Shown here: piece by piece, positions 55,060 to 64,000 of the stretch
Numbering within the stretch: position 1 is the first letter of the stretch
Layout: the number at the start of each line of letters is the position of its first letter
Source of the DNA: Pollenia angustigena
Lineage: Eukaryota; Arthropoda; Insecta; Diptera; Polleniidae
DNA length: 64,000 nucleotides
Direction: 5' to 3'
NCBI GenBank assembly: GCA_930367215.1
Contig: OV884056.1
Location: 285,368,067-285,432,066 of the forward strand
Translations under genes and position numbers: made by a program
The notes under the pieces: model-generated
Databases searched by the model: none
What the model was told of the DNA's origin: nothing
What the model saw: the letters and a program-made list of their open reading frames with translations, nothing else

Positions 55060-55804
55060 AAGAGTACCTACCTTTTTTGCACAAAACAACATTTTACACA
55101 AAAGTACCTTTTTACACAAAAGTACCTTTTTACACAAAAGTACCTTTTTACACAAAAGTACCTTTTTACACAAAAGTACCTTTTTACACAAAAGTACCTT
55201 TTTACACAAAAGTACCTTTTTACACAAAAGTACCTTTTTACACAAAAGTACCTTTTTACACAAAAGTACCTTTTTACACAAAAGTACCTTTTTACACAAA
55301 AGTACCTTTTTACACAAAAGTACCTTTTTACACAAAAGTACCTTGTTACACAAAAGTACCTTTTTACACAAAAGTACCTTTTTACACAAAAGTACCTTTT
55401 TACACAAAAGTACCTTTTTACACAAAAATACCTTTTTACACAAAAGTACCTTTTTACACAAAAGTACCTTTTTACACAAAAGTACCATTTTACACAAAAG
55501 TACCTTTTTACACAAAAGTACATTTATACATAAATGTACTTTTTTACACAAAAGTACCTTTTAACACACAAAAGTACATTTTAACACAAAAGTACCTTTT
55601 AACACAAAAGTACCTTTTTACACAAAAGTACCTTTTTATGCAAAAGTAACTTTTTACACAAAAGTACATTTTAGCGCAAAAGTACCTTTTTACGCAAAAG
55701 TACATTTTAGCACAAATGTACCTTTTTACGCAAAAGTACCCTTTAGCACAAAAGCATATATTAACACATAAGTACTTTTTTACACAGAAGTGCCTTTTTA
55801 CACT
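55060..55804 (+). repeat. 18-bp minisatellite, unit ACAAAAGTACCTTTTTAC
   Basis: About 38-40 units. From 55092 to about 55520 most are identical, with single changes (for example CCTTGTTAC at about 55343 and AAATACC at about 55428). Units diverge after 55520 and some have lost a base. Because 18 is divisible by 3 and the unit has no stop in several frames, open frames of 73-190 codons arise on both strands (hexapeptides such as TKVPFY plus, KVLLCK and FCVKRY minus). These are by-products of the repeat. The array resumes at 59706 after a P-like insertion. Confidence 0.97.
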
Positions 55805-56821
55805 ATAGTTCCCATGGTGGAATAAGCAGGTGGCATCGTTACGGTAACAAATACAACATTACAACAAATGGAAATTATATCACCGTCAGGCGCGGATCCT
55901 GCTTGAGCCTTAGGCGGGGAAATTTTGTGTAATACAAATAAGTAAAAAATTTGGTTTTAAAAGTTTATTAAAAACAATATGTGTATTAGGGTAAGTACTT
56001 TTTGCAATATTTGTGAATATCAAATTCTTCATCGCATAGCCGTATAGACCGTGAAAAAATATTAAGAAATTATGTATTACTTTTTCGCGATCGTGAAGAA
56101 AGTTTTGAATTTAAATTTGTCTCCTTACTATACAAAATTAACATTTAATTACAAAATTTTAAGTATTTTCTAATAACTTCAAATAAGATCTTACCATTTG
56201 TACGGAAGAACTAAATTTGAATGGCAAATGATAGATGTTGTGATAGATGAGTTGTTTGGCGGATATATGAAACAGTGATAATTTTCAGCAGCGTACTAAT
56301 ATATGCGCGGAATGAGCTATTTAAATTGCACAAGATATTTTTCCATTATGTAAATCAACTCGCACTTTAAACTTAAAATTTATTTCATTAAACCCAAAAA
56401 AATAGCTTTACATTTTTGTTATACAGTTGCTTATTTTATGTATTTATAAAAATGTATTTATAAAAATATTTAAAATTTAATAAAGGCTTTAAAACCAAAT
56501 TTTCTATGAAAATTTTCCTTAATAAACGTTTACTAAATTTTATAATCATTTATGAATATGGGGGCTAAAATATATAGCATATATAAACAATAAATGTACC
56601 ATATAAAAATATATGGAAATTAAAAAAAAATTGTTTTGAGGAGCTTTAGAAAGCATTTGGTGCGGAAACTTTTTTGGCCAAAATGGCCTAAAAAAATTAT
56701 TTTCATTATCAATACTAAATTGCCCATCGCGTGGTGGGATGAAGAAATTTTGTCCAAAAAAATTCATTACCCTAATTAAAAAAAAACTCAACAAAAAGGT
56801 TAAATAAAATATAAGATCAGT

Positions 56822-58195
56822 TCAATATACATTAATCTTTTTAAATAAGCAAGTTATGATTTCCTTGTGAGGCAAATTTAGACAGTACAGTCTATCTTTT
56901 GTCATTGTTGATCTGAGCCATGTTTTTATTCGACGCAGGGTAGGAAATGACCTCCGGCTCGTAGCTTTACTTACGAGCATTGAAACGAAAATTTGAAATA
57001 TTTTTCTTAGATTTGGGTAGATATCTTCATCACAGTTTATTAAAGCATCTACAACGTAATCTGATAGATCAGGCTCAAGTTTAGATCTTAGTAGGTGTTT
57101 ATGTCTTTTATCAAATATAATCAGCTCATCAGGTAGTTGTGGTTTTAGCAGTTTTCTATCTGTATATGACTTGATTACACTTTGAGGTAGCAGTTTAGGT
57201 ATGTTCAATACATTTGGGATATCTATTGGGAAAGGTGTTTTGAGATCTTCTAAAATAAATTCAATAAGAGGAATGTAACCTACAACTCGGTAGTAATCTT
57301 CAACATTTTGGATGTGATTATTTCGTTCAAATCTTGTCTTTTAACTTTAACTTTTTCAAAAATTGCTTTAAATTGTTCTTCGGCTTTATTTCTTTTTTCT
57401 TCAAGGCACATGATTAAAATTTTGATAAGGCTTGATCCTTTTTGAAGATCTATATCGTGCTTTTGTAAAATGATACTAAGCGGCTGTGTTACAATAAGTA
57501 TCACACTAATTATGTATATTTCGGAAATAAATTCAAAAGTACTATGTGAGTTCCTTAATATAAAGGTAGAGATACAACCTTTCCAGTCAGATTTTTTTTC
57601 CAAAGATTCTACAATATGAAGTACACTTGTTGCAAAGTGTTAAATTGAGTCGTGACGGTCCACCCATCTTGTCTCGCATATTGTAGAGAGTTTAGCTCCC
57701 AAATTCTTTGCTAAAACTGTGTTTCACTTGGGTTGATTATATTTAAAAAATGTTGTCGTTATCGTTTCTTTAACAAATTATACAACTTTTTGTATTAATG
57801 GCACTTTATTGCTTTTATAAATTGAGTTGTTCGATTTATGGGAATAGCAAGGCGTTTGTTTCGCATTTGTCGCTTTTCCAGAAATTTTGAACAGCTCCAT
57901 TTTCTGCTGACATCAGAGGACACCCATCTGTTCCATCTCCTACATAATTTTTAAGGTCAGGACCAAAATTTGTCAAAGCTTTGGGAACTATTGATGATAG
58001 TGCCTTCGCATCAATTGACACATCAACGTCATCAATATATTTTGAAGCCTCTGCAAATGCGTTTACAACAAAGCCAATAAATTCTTCCCTAAAAACTTTT
58101 TGTTGTATGATGAAATATCTTAAAGATAAGGAATCTGGCTTTTCCCCGACAAATCCGTGCTTTCGTCAAAAATTATCGAATAGAATTCTGATTCA
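56822..58195 (-). pseudogene. hAT transposase pseudogene (ZMYM1/DUF4371-type)
   Basis: Reading down the minus strand: IIFDESTDLSGKSQIPYL (first catalytic Asp block, then stop and frameshift), RYFIIQQKVFREEFIGFVVN, PDLKNYVGDGTDGCPLMSAE (57836-58021; LDLKNCVGQGYDG block), LSTICETRWVDRHDSI (CETRW.ERHDS block, near 57660), the open segment 57280-57603 with LEEKRNKAEEQFKAIF, and the C-terminal dimerisation segment 56822-57208 with ATSRRSFPTLRRIKTWLRST. The order matches ZMYM1-like hAT transposases. At least three frameshifts or stops make it inactive, and the N-terminal zinc-finger part was not found. Confidence 0.92.
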
Positions 58196-58271
58196 TATAA
58201 CACATACATACATAAATATTGCAAATACTAAGGCTTTTTAATAATTCAACCGCACGCATTTTCAAGTCAAA

Positions 58272-59097
58272 CACACAGAAAAAAATCAAGTTAAAAACGT
58301 CGAAAACAAGGTTGATTTAAATTTTTTCGGTGGTGATTTTGCTTCATACGGGTTTCATGTTAATTCAACCTGATTTTACAATAACTGCGAACAACATTTT
58401 TTTCTTTTGATATAACTATAATTCATGTTAATTTAACATTGCAGTAAAGTTAGAGCAAAATGTAATTTATATTGAAATAACAATCGGAATCACGTTGAAT
58501 GAAAGTTATTTCCAGTTGAAACAACGTGAATTTCATGTAGAATCAAATGGGTTTGAGTGTATCTTAACAGTGTGAAGAAGCTTCAGACAACATTTGCATT
58601 TATGTAAGAATAATTCAAAACCCTGTAATACATGTTTCACTTATCTTGTATTCTCCTTTGTTAACAGAAGCATCAGCAGAATCGCCCGATATGGTCATCA
58701 TTCTACTTTGAAAACTTGATGTACTATTTAAATAAACAATTTTAATTAAAAGAATACGGGAATTATCTTCTTTTTATAACATATTTTAAAAGTGAAAATA
58801 AAAAAGGTATGCATGTTAATTTAACAAGATAAACTTTTGATTTTAATACAAAACAGGTTTTTATGGGTTCAATATTGAATCCAGATTTATTTATATTTTA
58901 ATATTTTTTTTTTTTATTTTTTTAACAGTGAATAATATTAAATAAACGTAATTTAAGGTTATTTTGATATTTTTTATTAAAAATTAATATGAAATAATGA
59001 TAAATTTAAGTAAAGGGCATAATTTTTCTGAAATTTAACATGATTCTCAATCAACATTTTTCCATGTTAATTTTACATGGGTATTTTTTTCTGTGTG
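58272..59097. mobile_element. Nested TIR element, CACACAGAAAAAAAT ends
   Basis: CACACAGAAAAAAATCAAG and the reversed right end CACACAGAAAAAAATACCCA bound 826 bp with repeated CATGTTAATTTAACATG-like half palindromes. It lies between the hAT transposase remnant and the hAT right end. No target duplication is clear, so insertion rather than an original part of the hAT is an inference. Confidence 0.6.
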
Positions 59098-59705
59098 AAC
59101 GTTTAGTCTTTGGATATAGATGGCACCTGCTGGGATTTAATGTAGAATAATAAGTATTTGAATACGGTAAACTAGATGTTTCTTTGGAAATATCTAATAA
59201 ATAACTATTAGGATTAAGATTTGGATACTTTTTGAAAATTTCGTTAGAGATTCCATAAAAAAAAACAAAAAAACCCTTGCTGGGATTTCCAAAAATTTTG
59301 TACATTAGGAAAAAATATTATTATTGGGAATTCTTGTATTATCGAAATTAACGAAACATATTTTTATAATTTACGGGGGGGAAATTTCCTTATTTCCCCC
59401 CCCTGAATCCGCGCCTGATCACCGTTTACGTCAAAAAACACTTAAAACAAAAATCAATGCGTACCGCTGAACGTGATGAAATAAATAAATTTTTAGCCAA
59501 TTTTTATTTAATTATTGTCAACATCTTATTTATTTTAATTTTAAATTATCAAAAACTTTGATTAAATACAATAATCACAGCACAAAACGTGGACTTTTTG
59601 TAAACATAAACAAAACTTTGACATAAACCTAGGCAAACAATGCAAGAGCAAAAAATCGTCATCTGCCGTAGTACTGCCACCTGTTTATTTCACCATGATA
59701 GTTCC

Positions 59706-59835
59706 GGTTTACATAGAAGTACCTTTTAACGCAAAAGCACCATTTTAAATCCAATTAATATTTTGCAAAAAGGATTTTTTTTTGAAAAAGTACCCTTTTG
59801 CAAAAAGTACTTTTGTAAAAAAGTACCATTTTATA
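59706..59835 (+). repeat. Continuation of the GTACC minisatellite
   Basis: Degenerate units AGAAGTACCTTTTAACGCAA, AAGCACCATTTTAAA, AAAAGTACCCTTTTGCAAAA and AAAAGTACCATTTTATA. This is the right-hand remainder of the array split by the P-like element. Confidence 0.8.
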
Positions 59836-61179
59836 TATATACATTTTAAATTTCTTTAAAGTTTTATTTATTTTTTAGGTCAAATAAATAAAATTTTCTA
59901 TTCTACCTAACTTCGCCTAAAACTTGTTTGGAAAACATTATTTCCGGTTCCTCTCAGAGTTCATGTTAATTACTTTTAACTTTTTCCCATTTTAATTATT
60001 TTAATAGTTTTTAACTGCCAGCTGCCTTTTTTTCTAGCCATACAATCATTAGTACTTTTTTTTTAATTTTCACATTGAAATTTTACCCCCGTGCTACGGA
60101 CTCATAATAAAACTAATTGCATTTTTTAATTTATCTCACATTTAACACTGCTGTTTATTTAACTCTTTGTTTTTCACATTTTTTCCATTTTGTGAAACAT
60201 TAGACAAGTAACTTCTCGTTCATACATTCACAGACACACGCATATATGTATATTTGTATCTACACATTGTTTTATCTTTGTTATTTTATCTAATTACAGA
60301 ATTTTTTGTTTAGTTTTTGCTTTTTTTAACTTAAAATATTTTGTTATTATTTATTTCGCAATAATCCGATAACAATGCGCACCTAAAATAACAGGGAAAT
60401 TGTATTGAAAAAAAAAAATAAATAAAAATTAATTAAATATAAACAAAATCGCTCTAGTGTTAAATTATTACGTTATTGTATAAATTTGTCATCCCACACA
60501 AAATTTAAAGAGAGTGATACTTTGCGAAATAAGATACAGAATATAATTTTACAAAAAAATTAATTGATTTTTAGTTTCTAAAATTTTATTGTCAATAAAA
60601 AAGTTATATTTTAAATTCGTTTAATTTAAATTAAATAACAATTGTGTTATTTCAAATCAGGGCGACTGGCGTCGAACCACAAATTGTAAGAATTGTATTT
60701 AATAAAATAGCCATAAATAAAAAAAACTTAAAAGCCTTTTATTTAAAATTTAACAGATTTTTTAAATTAAATTCAAAATTATTGAAAAAACACAAAACTG
60801 GGAATTCTGTGATTTTTCCAATTGATTTACAATTTGATGGCACGTGTTTGCTGGTTAATGTTGCCTCAATAAATAAAGTCTGGCTGGAAAACGGCTGTCT
60901 CATTAAACCATTGGTTTGCCAATAATCTGTATCAAATGTTTAAGTATTTCAAATTTGATATAACTGTGCGGGTGCTATTTAAATTTCTAAAAAAAACTCC
61001 CTTAATGAGTGACACAACCACTGCTGCCACAATTTTTGGCCACACCAAATAAGAGTCTGTCTGTGTTATTCTAGCGATAAAACAAATAGTAATTGAGACG
61101 ACTAACAATCGTTCGACCGACAGATGTCAATAACATTTGAAATAAATACAAATAGAATTTAAGGAAAAACAAAAGAAAA
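59836..61179. other. Gene-free stretch; one undecided frame
   Basis: AT-rich DNA. A 93-codon plus frame at 60644-60925 ends ...IDLQFDGTCLLVNVASINKV and is less biased in its last third, but I recognise no domain. The DNA from 61010 to 61179 is less AT-rich and contains CCGACAGATGTCAATAAC, resembling upstream DNA of fly genes only in texture. Confidence 0.4.
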
Positions 61180-61365
61180 ATGGCAAACAAGCTTCCAAAT
61201 CCATTAAAAGGATAAATAGAACTATATAAACACTATTCGTTTATGTATTTCTCTTTGTACATAATGTTCGGTTTTGAATTTCCTTTTTTGAGAACGCATA
61301 TAAATGACAACTATAGCACAATATGTCGGTTCAAGTCTAGAAGCCAATTTGGAGCCACAGCATAA
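61180..61365 (+). pseudogene. Possible small gene relic, one internal stop
   Basis: An ATG in the context AGAAAAATGG starts MANKLPNPLKG, then TAA, then the same frame stays open: IELYKHYSFMYFSLYIMFGF, EFPFLRTHINDNYSTICRFK, SRSQFGATA, stop (61 codons). The middle is hydrophobic enough for one membrane segment. The composition looks more protein-like than neighbouring frames, but I know no matching family. An alternative is a short first exon: AAAAGGATAAATA resembles a splice donor with one extra A. A chance frame remains quite possible. Confidence 0.2.
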
Positions 61366-62149
61366 ATAGTTGAGATTAATATTATAGCACTGGTTATTAA
61401 AGTGAATTTTCGAGATTTGAGAAAATAATTTTAAACTTTTCTTGAGATATTTTTCGCGACTCCTACTTCACAATTTTTAGGCAAAAAATATTTAAAAAAA
61501 TTTTCTATTATTCTCCAAATTAAAAAAATTTTAAGAGTAAGAAAATTAGGACCAGCTTACTTTACATATGTAAATAACTACATTAAAATATCGATTTGAA
61601 GTTTTTGCAGAATAATTTTCTTGCTATATTAAACAATTTAAAAGTTACTGCATCAAAAAAAAAGAGTTTAAAGTCAAATAAGGACCAGTCTCGTATACAT
61701 ATGTATAGCATCAGAGTAGGAGTTGGAGTCGGACTTAAAAAATTTCAGTGAATGTAATAGTACATTTTTACAGAAAATGTTTTTATAATTTGAAAAAGTA
61801 CTTTTTATAGAAAACTAGCTTTTACCCGTGAATTCTTTCACTTGAAAATCAGAGCAAGATTATAAAAAGGGGTTTATTCTTTTTATTATTACTTAAATCT
61901 ACAATTAAAATACGTTAAAAAAGCAAGTTTTAATATTTTCGTTTTTGCTTCAAATATATTTTACAAACAGAGTCCAGTACTTATTTTATGTTAAAATATT
62001 TTTTAAGCAACATCATAACAATCATATAAGATTGGAGCACTAGATACTCTTGACCAACCGACATTGAGCTGTGCATATGAAAAACAATGGGTTGCTAAAT
62101 ATGTATATATCGGGCACTGGACCATATGCAATATGTATGCCAAATTGAT
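61366..62149. other. Gene-free AT-rich stretch
   Basis: No features recognised. Confidence 0.45.
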
Positions 62150-62470
62150 CATAAAAAGAAAAAGTACCAAAAGCACCAATTCTTTTCGTTTTGGCCATAT
62201 GCCATCTATATACAAAATTTTCCGAAAAATTAAGAAGTACCAAAGGTAAAGTACATAGTACCAAGACCATTTTTACCTCTTAAAAAGTACCAATTTTTTC
62301 CCTTAAAAAGTATACTATATTTTAATCCTGACCATATGCAATTTGCATACCGAATTTATCAATAGGAGAACAAGTACCAATTTTTCCCCGATTTCCCTCT
62401 TAAAAATTACCTTGTTTTTGAATCTGGGTCACATTCTATCCGTCTACCAAATTTGAATCAAATCCATTAA
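62150..62470 (+). repeat. GTACC array, degenerate, sixth locus
   Basis: AAAAAGTACCAAAAGCACCA, AAGAAGTACCAAAGGTAAAG, TAAAAAGTACCAATTTTTTC, ACAAGTACCAATTTTTCCCC and TAAAAATTACC, with intervening CCATATGCAATNTGNATRCC twice (about 62122 and 62332) and TTTTTACCTCTT/TTTCCCTCTT. Unit about 200 bp. Several overlapping 61-76 codon frames around 62003-62270 on both strands are by-products. Confidence 0.6.
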
Positions 62471-62935
62471 GAGGCACAAACTAACGCAGCCTATACACGA
62501 TTCAATTCAGATGTCAACTGAGTCGGTTGTTGTCCAAATGAAAGCGTGTATGGCTTTGTCAATTGATTATTTTGACGGTTGTCGAGTTGATTGAAGAAAA
62601 ATCAAAAGATTTTGATTTTTTTCAAGTTGAGTACTAAAGGCTCAGTTAGTCTTTACTTTCTGTTACTGTTCTGTTCCGTGCCGTTCTGTTATAAAATTGT
62701 AACAGTTACTTTTTCCGTAGTAGTTTTGCACCGTCCATTGTTTTATTTTAATAACTTTAGTGCACATAAATATGAAAAAATTAAATTTTATGAATTCTTA
62801 AAATCAAAAAACAATTTATTTCAATGTAAATATGTATTTTTTATTATTTATTTTGCTGTAACTTACAAATATGTTTTTGATTTTAACAAACTGGCCCAAA
62901 ATTTGTGGGCTATTTTTCGTTATTGTTGGGTGATT

Positions 62936-63240
62936 TTTCCTCCTCTATGGTATAACAAACACCGGCTTCGCTAACTAAAGCTTCTCTGCGTAGTCGGCCT
63001 TGTTGGGAAACAAGGCAGTTTTTCGAAGCTTTACTTAGCGAAACCGGTTTTTGTTAGACCATAAAGGAGAAAATCCTTGCGCCCGGCTGAAGGCCGGCTA
63101 TACAGAGAAGCTTTAGTTAGCGAAGCCGGTCTTTGTTATACCATAGAGGAGAAAATCCTTGCGCCAGGCCGAAGGCCGGCTATACAGAGAAGCTTTAGTT
63201 AGCGAAGCCAGTATTTGTTATATCACAGAAGATGAAATCC
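62936..63240. repeat. GC-rich fold-back array
   Basis: A module with GAGAAGCTTTAGTTAGCGAA, GCCGGT.TTTGTTATACCATA and GAGGAGAAAATCCTT. It is present once inverted (62938-62998), once as a degenerate direct copy (63017-63080) and twice more as direct copies (about 63081-63162 and 63163-63240, period about 82 bp). The first inverted arm can pair with any of the three direct arms. CCGGCTGAAGGCCGG is an extra local hairpin. Far less AT-rich than its surroundings. Confidence 0.8.
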
Positions 63241-63265
63241 TTATTTTGGATATATATTAAATATA

Positions 63266-63370
63266 TACACCCGGAGTAAAAGCTATAAAAATATTTTATC
63301 CATATTATGTTTAATTTAACCAAATCATTGTCACCGACAACCATATTATGGTTAAATTAGTATCTTTAAA
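63266..63370. repeat. Fragment of the 20869-21274 MITE family
   Basis: CACCCGGAGTAAAAGC, then ATATTATGTTTAATTTAACC, then GACAACCATATTATGGTTAA and ATTAGTA match the left half of that family. The right end is missing. Confidence 0.65.
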
Positions 63371-63591
63371 AAAATCACTTGAAATTTTAACGGTATTTTA
63401 AAAAAAAATTTTCACATTTTTGATTATAAGTTAAGTTGCGGACGTTATGACACTTTGCAAAGTCGTTATGACAATTCTTCGATGGACATTATGACACTTT
63501 TATAAGTGTCATAAAGTCCAAGGACACTACGACACTGGACGTTATGACATGTCACCTAAATTTATATGAACAATAAACACTTTTTTGCAAA

Positions 63592-63790
63592 TTGAGTAAT
63601 TTTTTTTTTTTTGGGAAAAAATTCGGTTTTGCTTTTTGGGTCATTTTTCATTTTCTTTTTGGGCCCTTTTTCGTTTTTTTTGGGCAAAATTTCATATCTA
63701 CCTTTTTGGGTAATTTTTCATGTTCGCTTGGGCGATTCTTCATTTGGGTGATTTTTCATTTTTTTTTTTTGGGCCATTTTTCTTTGGGCG
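63592..63790 (+). repeat. Low-complexity TTTTTGGGC..TTTTTCAT repeat
   Basis: About nine loose repeats of TTTTTGGG(C/T)(C/A)ATTTTTC(A/G)TTTT with variable spacing. The 79-codon frame here (F, G and W rich) is a translation of the repeat. Similar words occur at 62905-62940 (GGGCTATTTTTCG, GGGTGATTTTTCC). Confidence 0.8.
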
Positions 63791-64000
63791 ATATTTCCTA
63801 CAGCCACAAAAACAAGTCAGCTGATTCGTAACAGAACAGAAAGTAAAGACTAATTCTGCCTTTAGTCTTTCAATTTGATTGTACTGTGTGTGCTCGAGTC
63901 TCTTGATCAGCTGTCAGAATTAATATTTGTAGTTTTCAAAGTTTTTCTTGGGATTCAAAAATGAATTATCAAGGTGCTAAATTCCCATTTCATTATTGAC

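Larger units (their letters stand above)
55887..59417. mobile_element. hAT element, CAGGCGCGGATYC ends, ZMYM1-type
   Basis: Ends CAGGCGCGGATCCTGC and (reversed) CAGGCGCGGATTCAGG, flanked by a perfect 8-bp duplication ATCACCGT (55879-55886 and 59418-59425). 3531 bp. Carries a decayed transposase gene on the minus strand and a nested element at 58272-59097. G-rich runs next to the right end (GGGGGGGGAAATAAGG) are typical of this group. Confidence 0.96.
55813..59697. mobile_element. P-like MITE inside the minisatellite, itself interrupted
   Basis: Ends CATGGTGGAATAAGCAGGTG and (reversed) CATGGTGAAATAAACAGGTG, both continuing GCA, flanked by a perfect 8-bp duplication ATAGTTCC (55805-55812 and 59698-59705). 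CATGRTGAAATAA with an 8-bp duplication is the P-element pattern; assignment to the P superfamily is an inference. Without the hAT insertion the element would be about 346 bp. The GTACC repeat flanks it on both sides. Confidence 0.88.
62632..63864. mobile_element. TIR element, ACTAAAGGC / TTAGTCTTTACTTTCTGTT ends
   Basis: Left ACTAAAGGCTCAGTTAGTCT followed by TTACTTTCTGTTACTGTTCT, and reversed right ACTAAAGGCAGAATTAGTCT followed by TTACTTTCTGTTCTGTT. 1.23 kb with no coding. Contains the fold-back array 62936-63240 and a TTTTTGGGC-rich patch. No clear target duplication. Confidence 0.65.

Noticed and set aside
55054..55649. Frames of 150-190 codons on both strands
   Set aside because: They translate an 18-bp tandem repeat in several frames at once; unit length divisible by 3 explains the openness.
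55060..55804. CRISPR array
   Set aside because: Repeats are directly adjacent with no spacers, and the sequence is eukaryotic.
60644..60925. 93-codon frame
   Set aside because: Lysine/asparagine/phenylalanine-rich first two thirds, no domain; kept only as a note in the gene-free entry.

Overview
This window looks like gene-poor, strongly AT-rich nuclear DNA from an insect, most likely a higher fly (Diptera). That is an inference from two things: the kinds of decayed transposons present (Helitrons with internal tandem units, hAT, P-like, mariner and pogo remnants, LINE fragments, many small inverted-repeat elements), and the absence of any long, balanced host reading frame. I find no rRNA, no convincing functional tRNA, no CRISPR array and no confident host protein-coding gene. 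Almost every open frame is a chance frame in AT-rich DNA, a frame inside a repeat, or a transposase/reverse transcriptase remnant.

The window reads best as a layered archive of insertions. Region 0-13 kb: degenerate GTACC repeats, two oppositely oriented Helitrons (1567-2582 +, 6272-7143 -), a pogo-like TA element, a tRNA-like SINE, a hAT element with an exact 8-bp target duplication, and a LINE reverse-transcriptase remnant split by a small element. Region 13-27 kb: the RNase H/C-terminal end of a second LINE (minus strand), several MITE families present two or three times, and two opposed mariner transposase remnants (24.9-25.6 kb). Region 27-43 kb: three large hAT elements, each bounded by a perfect 8-bp duplication. 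One holds a smaller hAT with its own duplication, one holds a hAT of a different family, and one holds a TA-flanked element that carries a perfect 266-bp palindrome and a SINE.

Region 43-53 kb: a compound repeat whose last part is tandemly duplicated, with two identical 888-bp copies joined by a ~100-bp segment copied from about 2.2 kb upstream. Next come second copies of several families and a hAT with a transposase fragment and a pogo/Tigger helix-turn-helix remnant. Region 55-60 kb: an 18-bp GTACC minisatellite split by a P-like element (8-bp duplication), which is split by a hAT element (8-bp duplication) with a decayed ZMYM1-type transposase, which appears to be split by a further terminal-inverted-repeat element. 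Region 60-64 kb: more GTACC-type DNA, a short possibly gene-like frame with an internal stop, and a GC-rich fold-back array.

Because several insertions have an intact empty-site paralogue elsewhere in the window, the order of events can be read directly from the sequence. The most unusual observations are the duplication with a templated junction, the perfect palindrome, the deep nest at 55-60 kb, and one GTACC-containing motif recurring in six separate tandem arrays.
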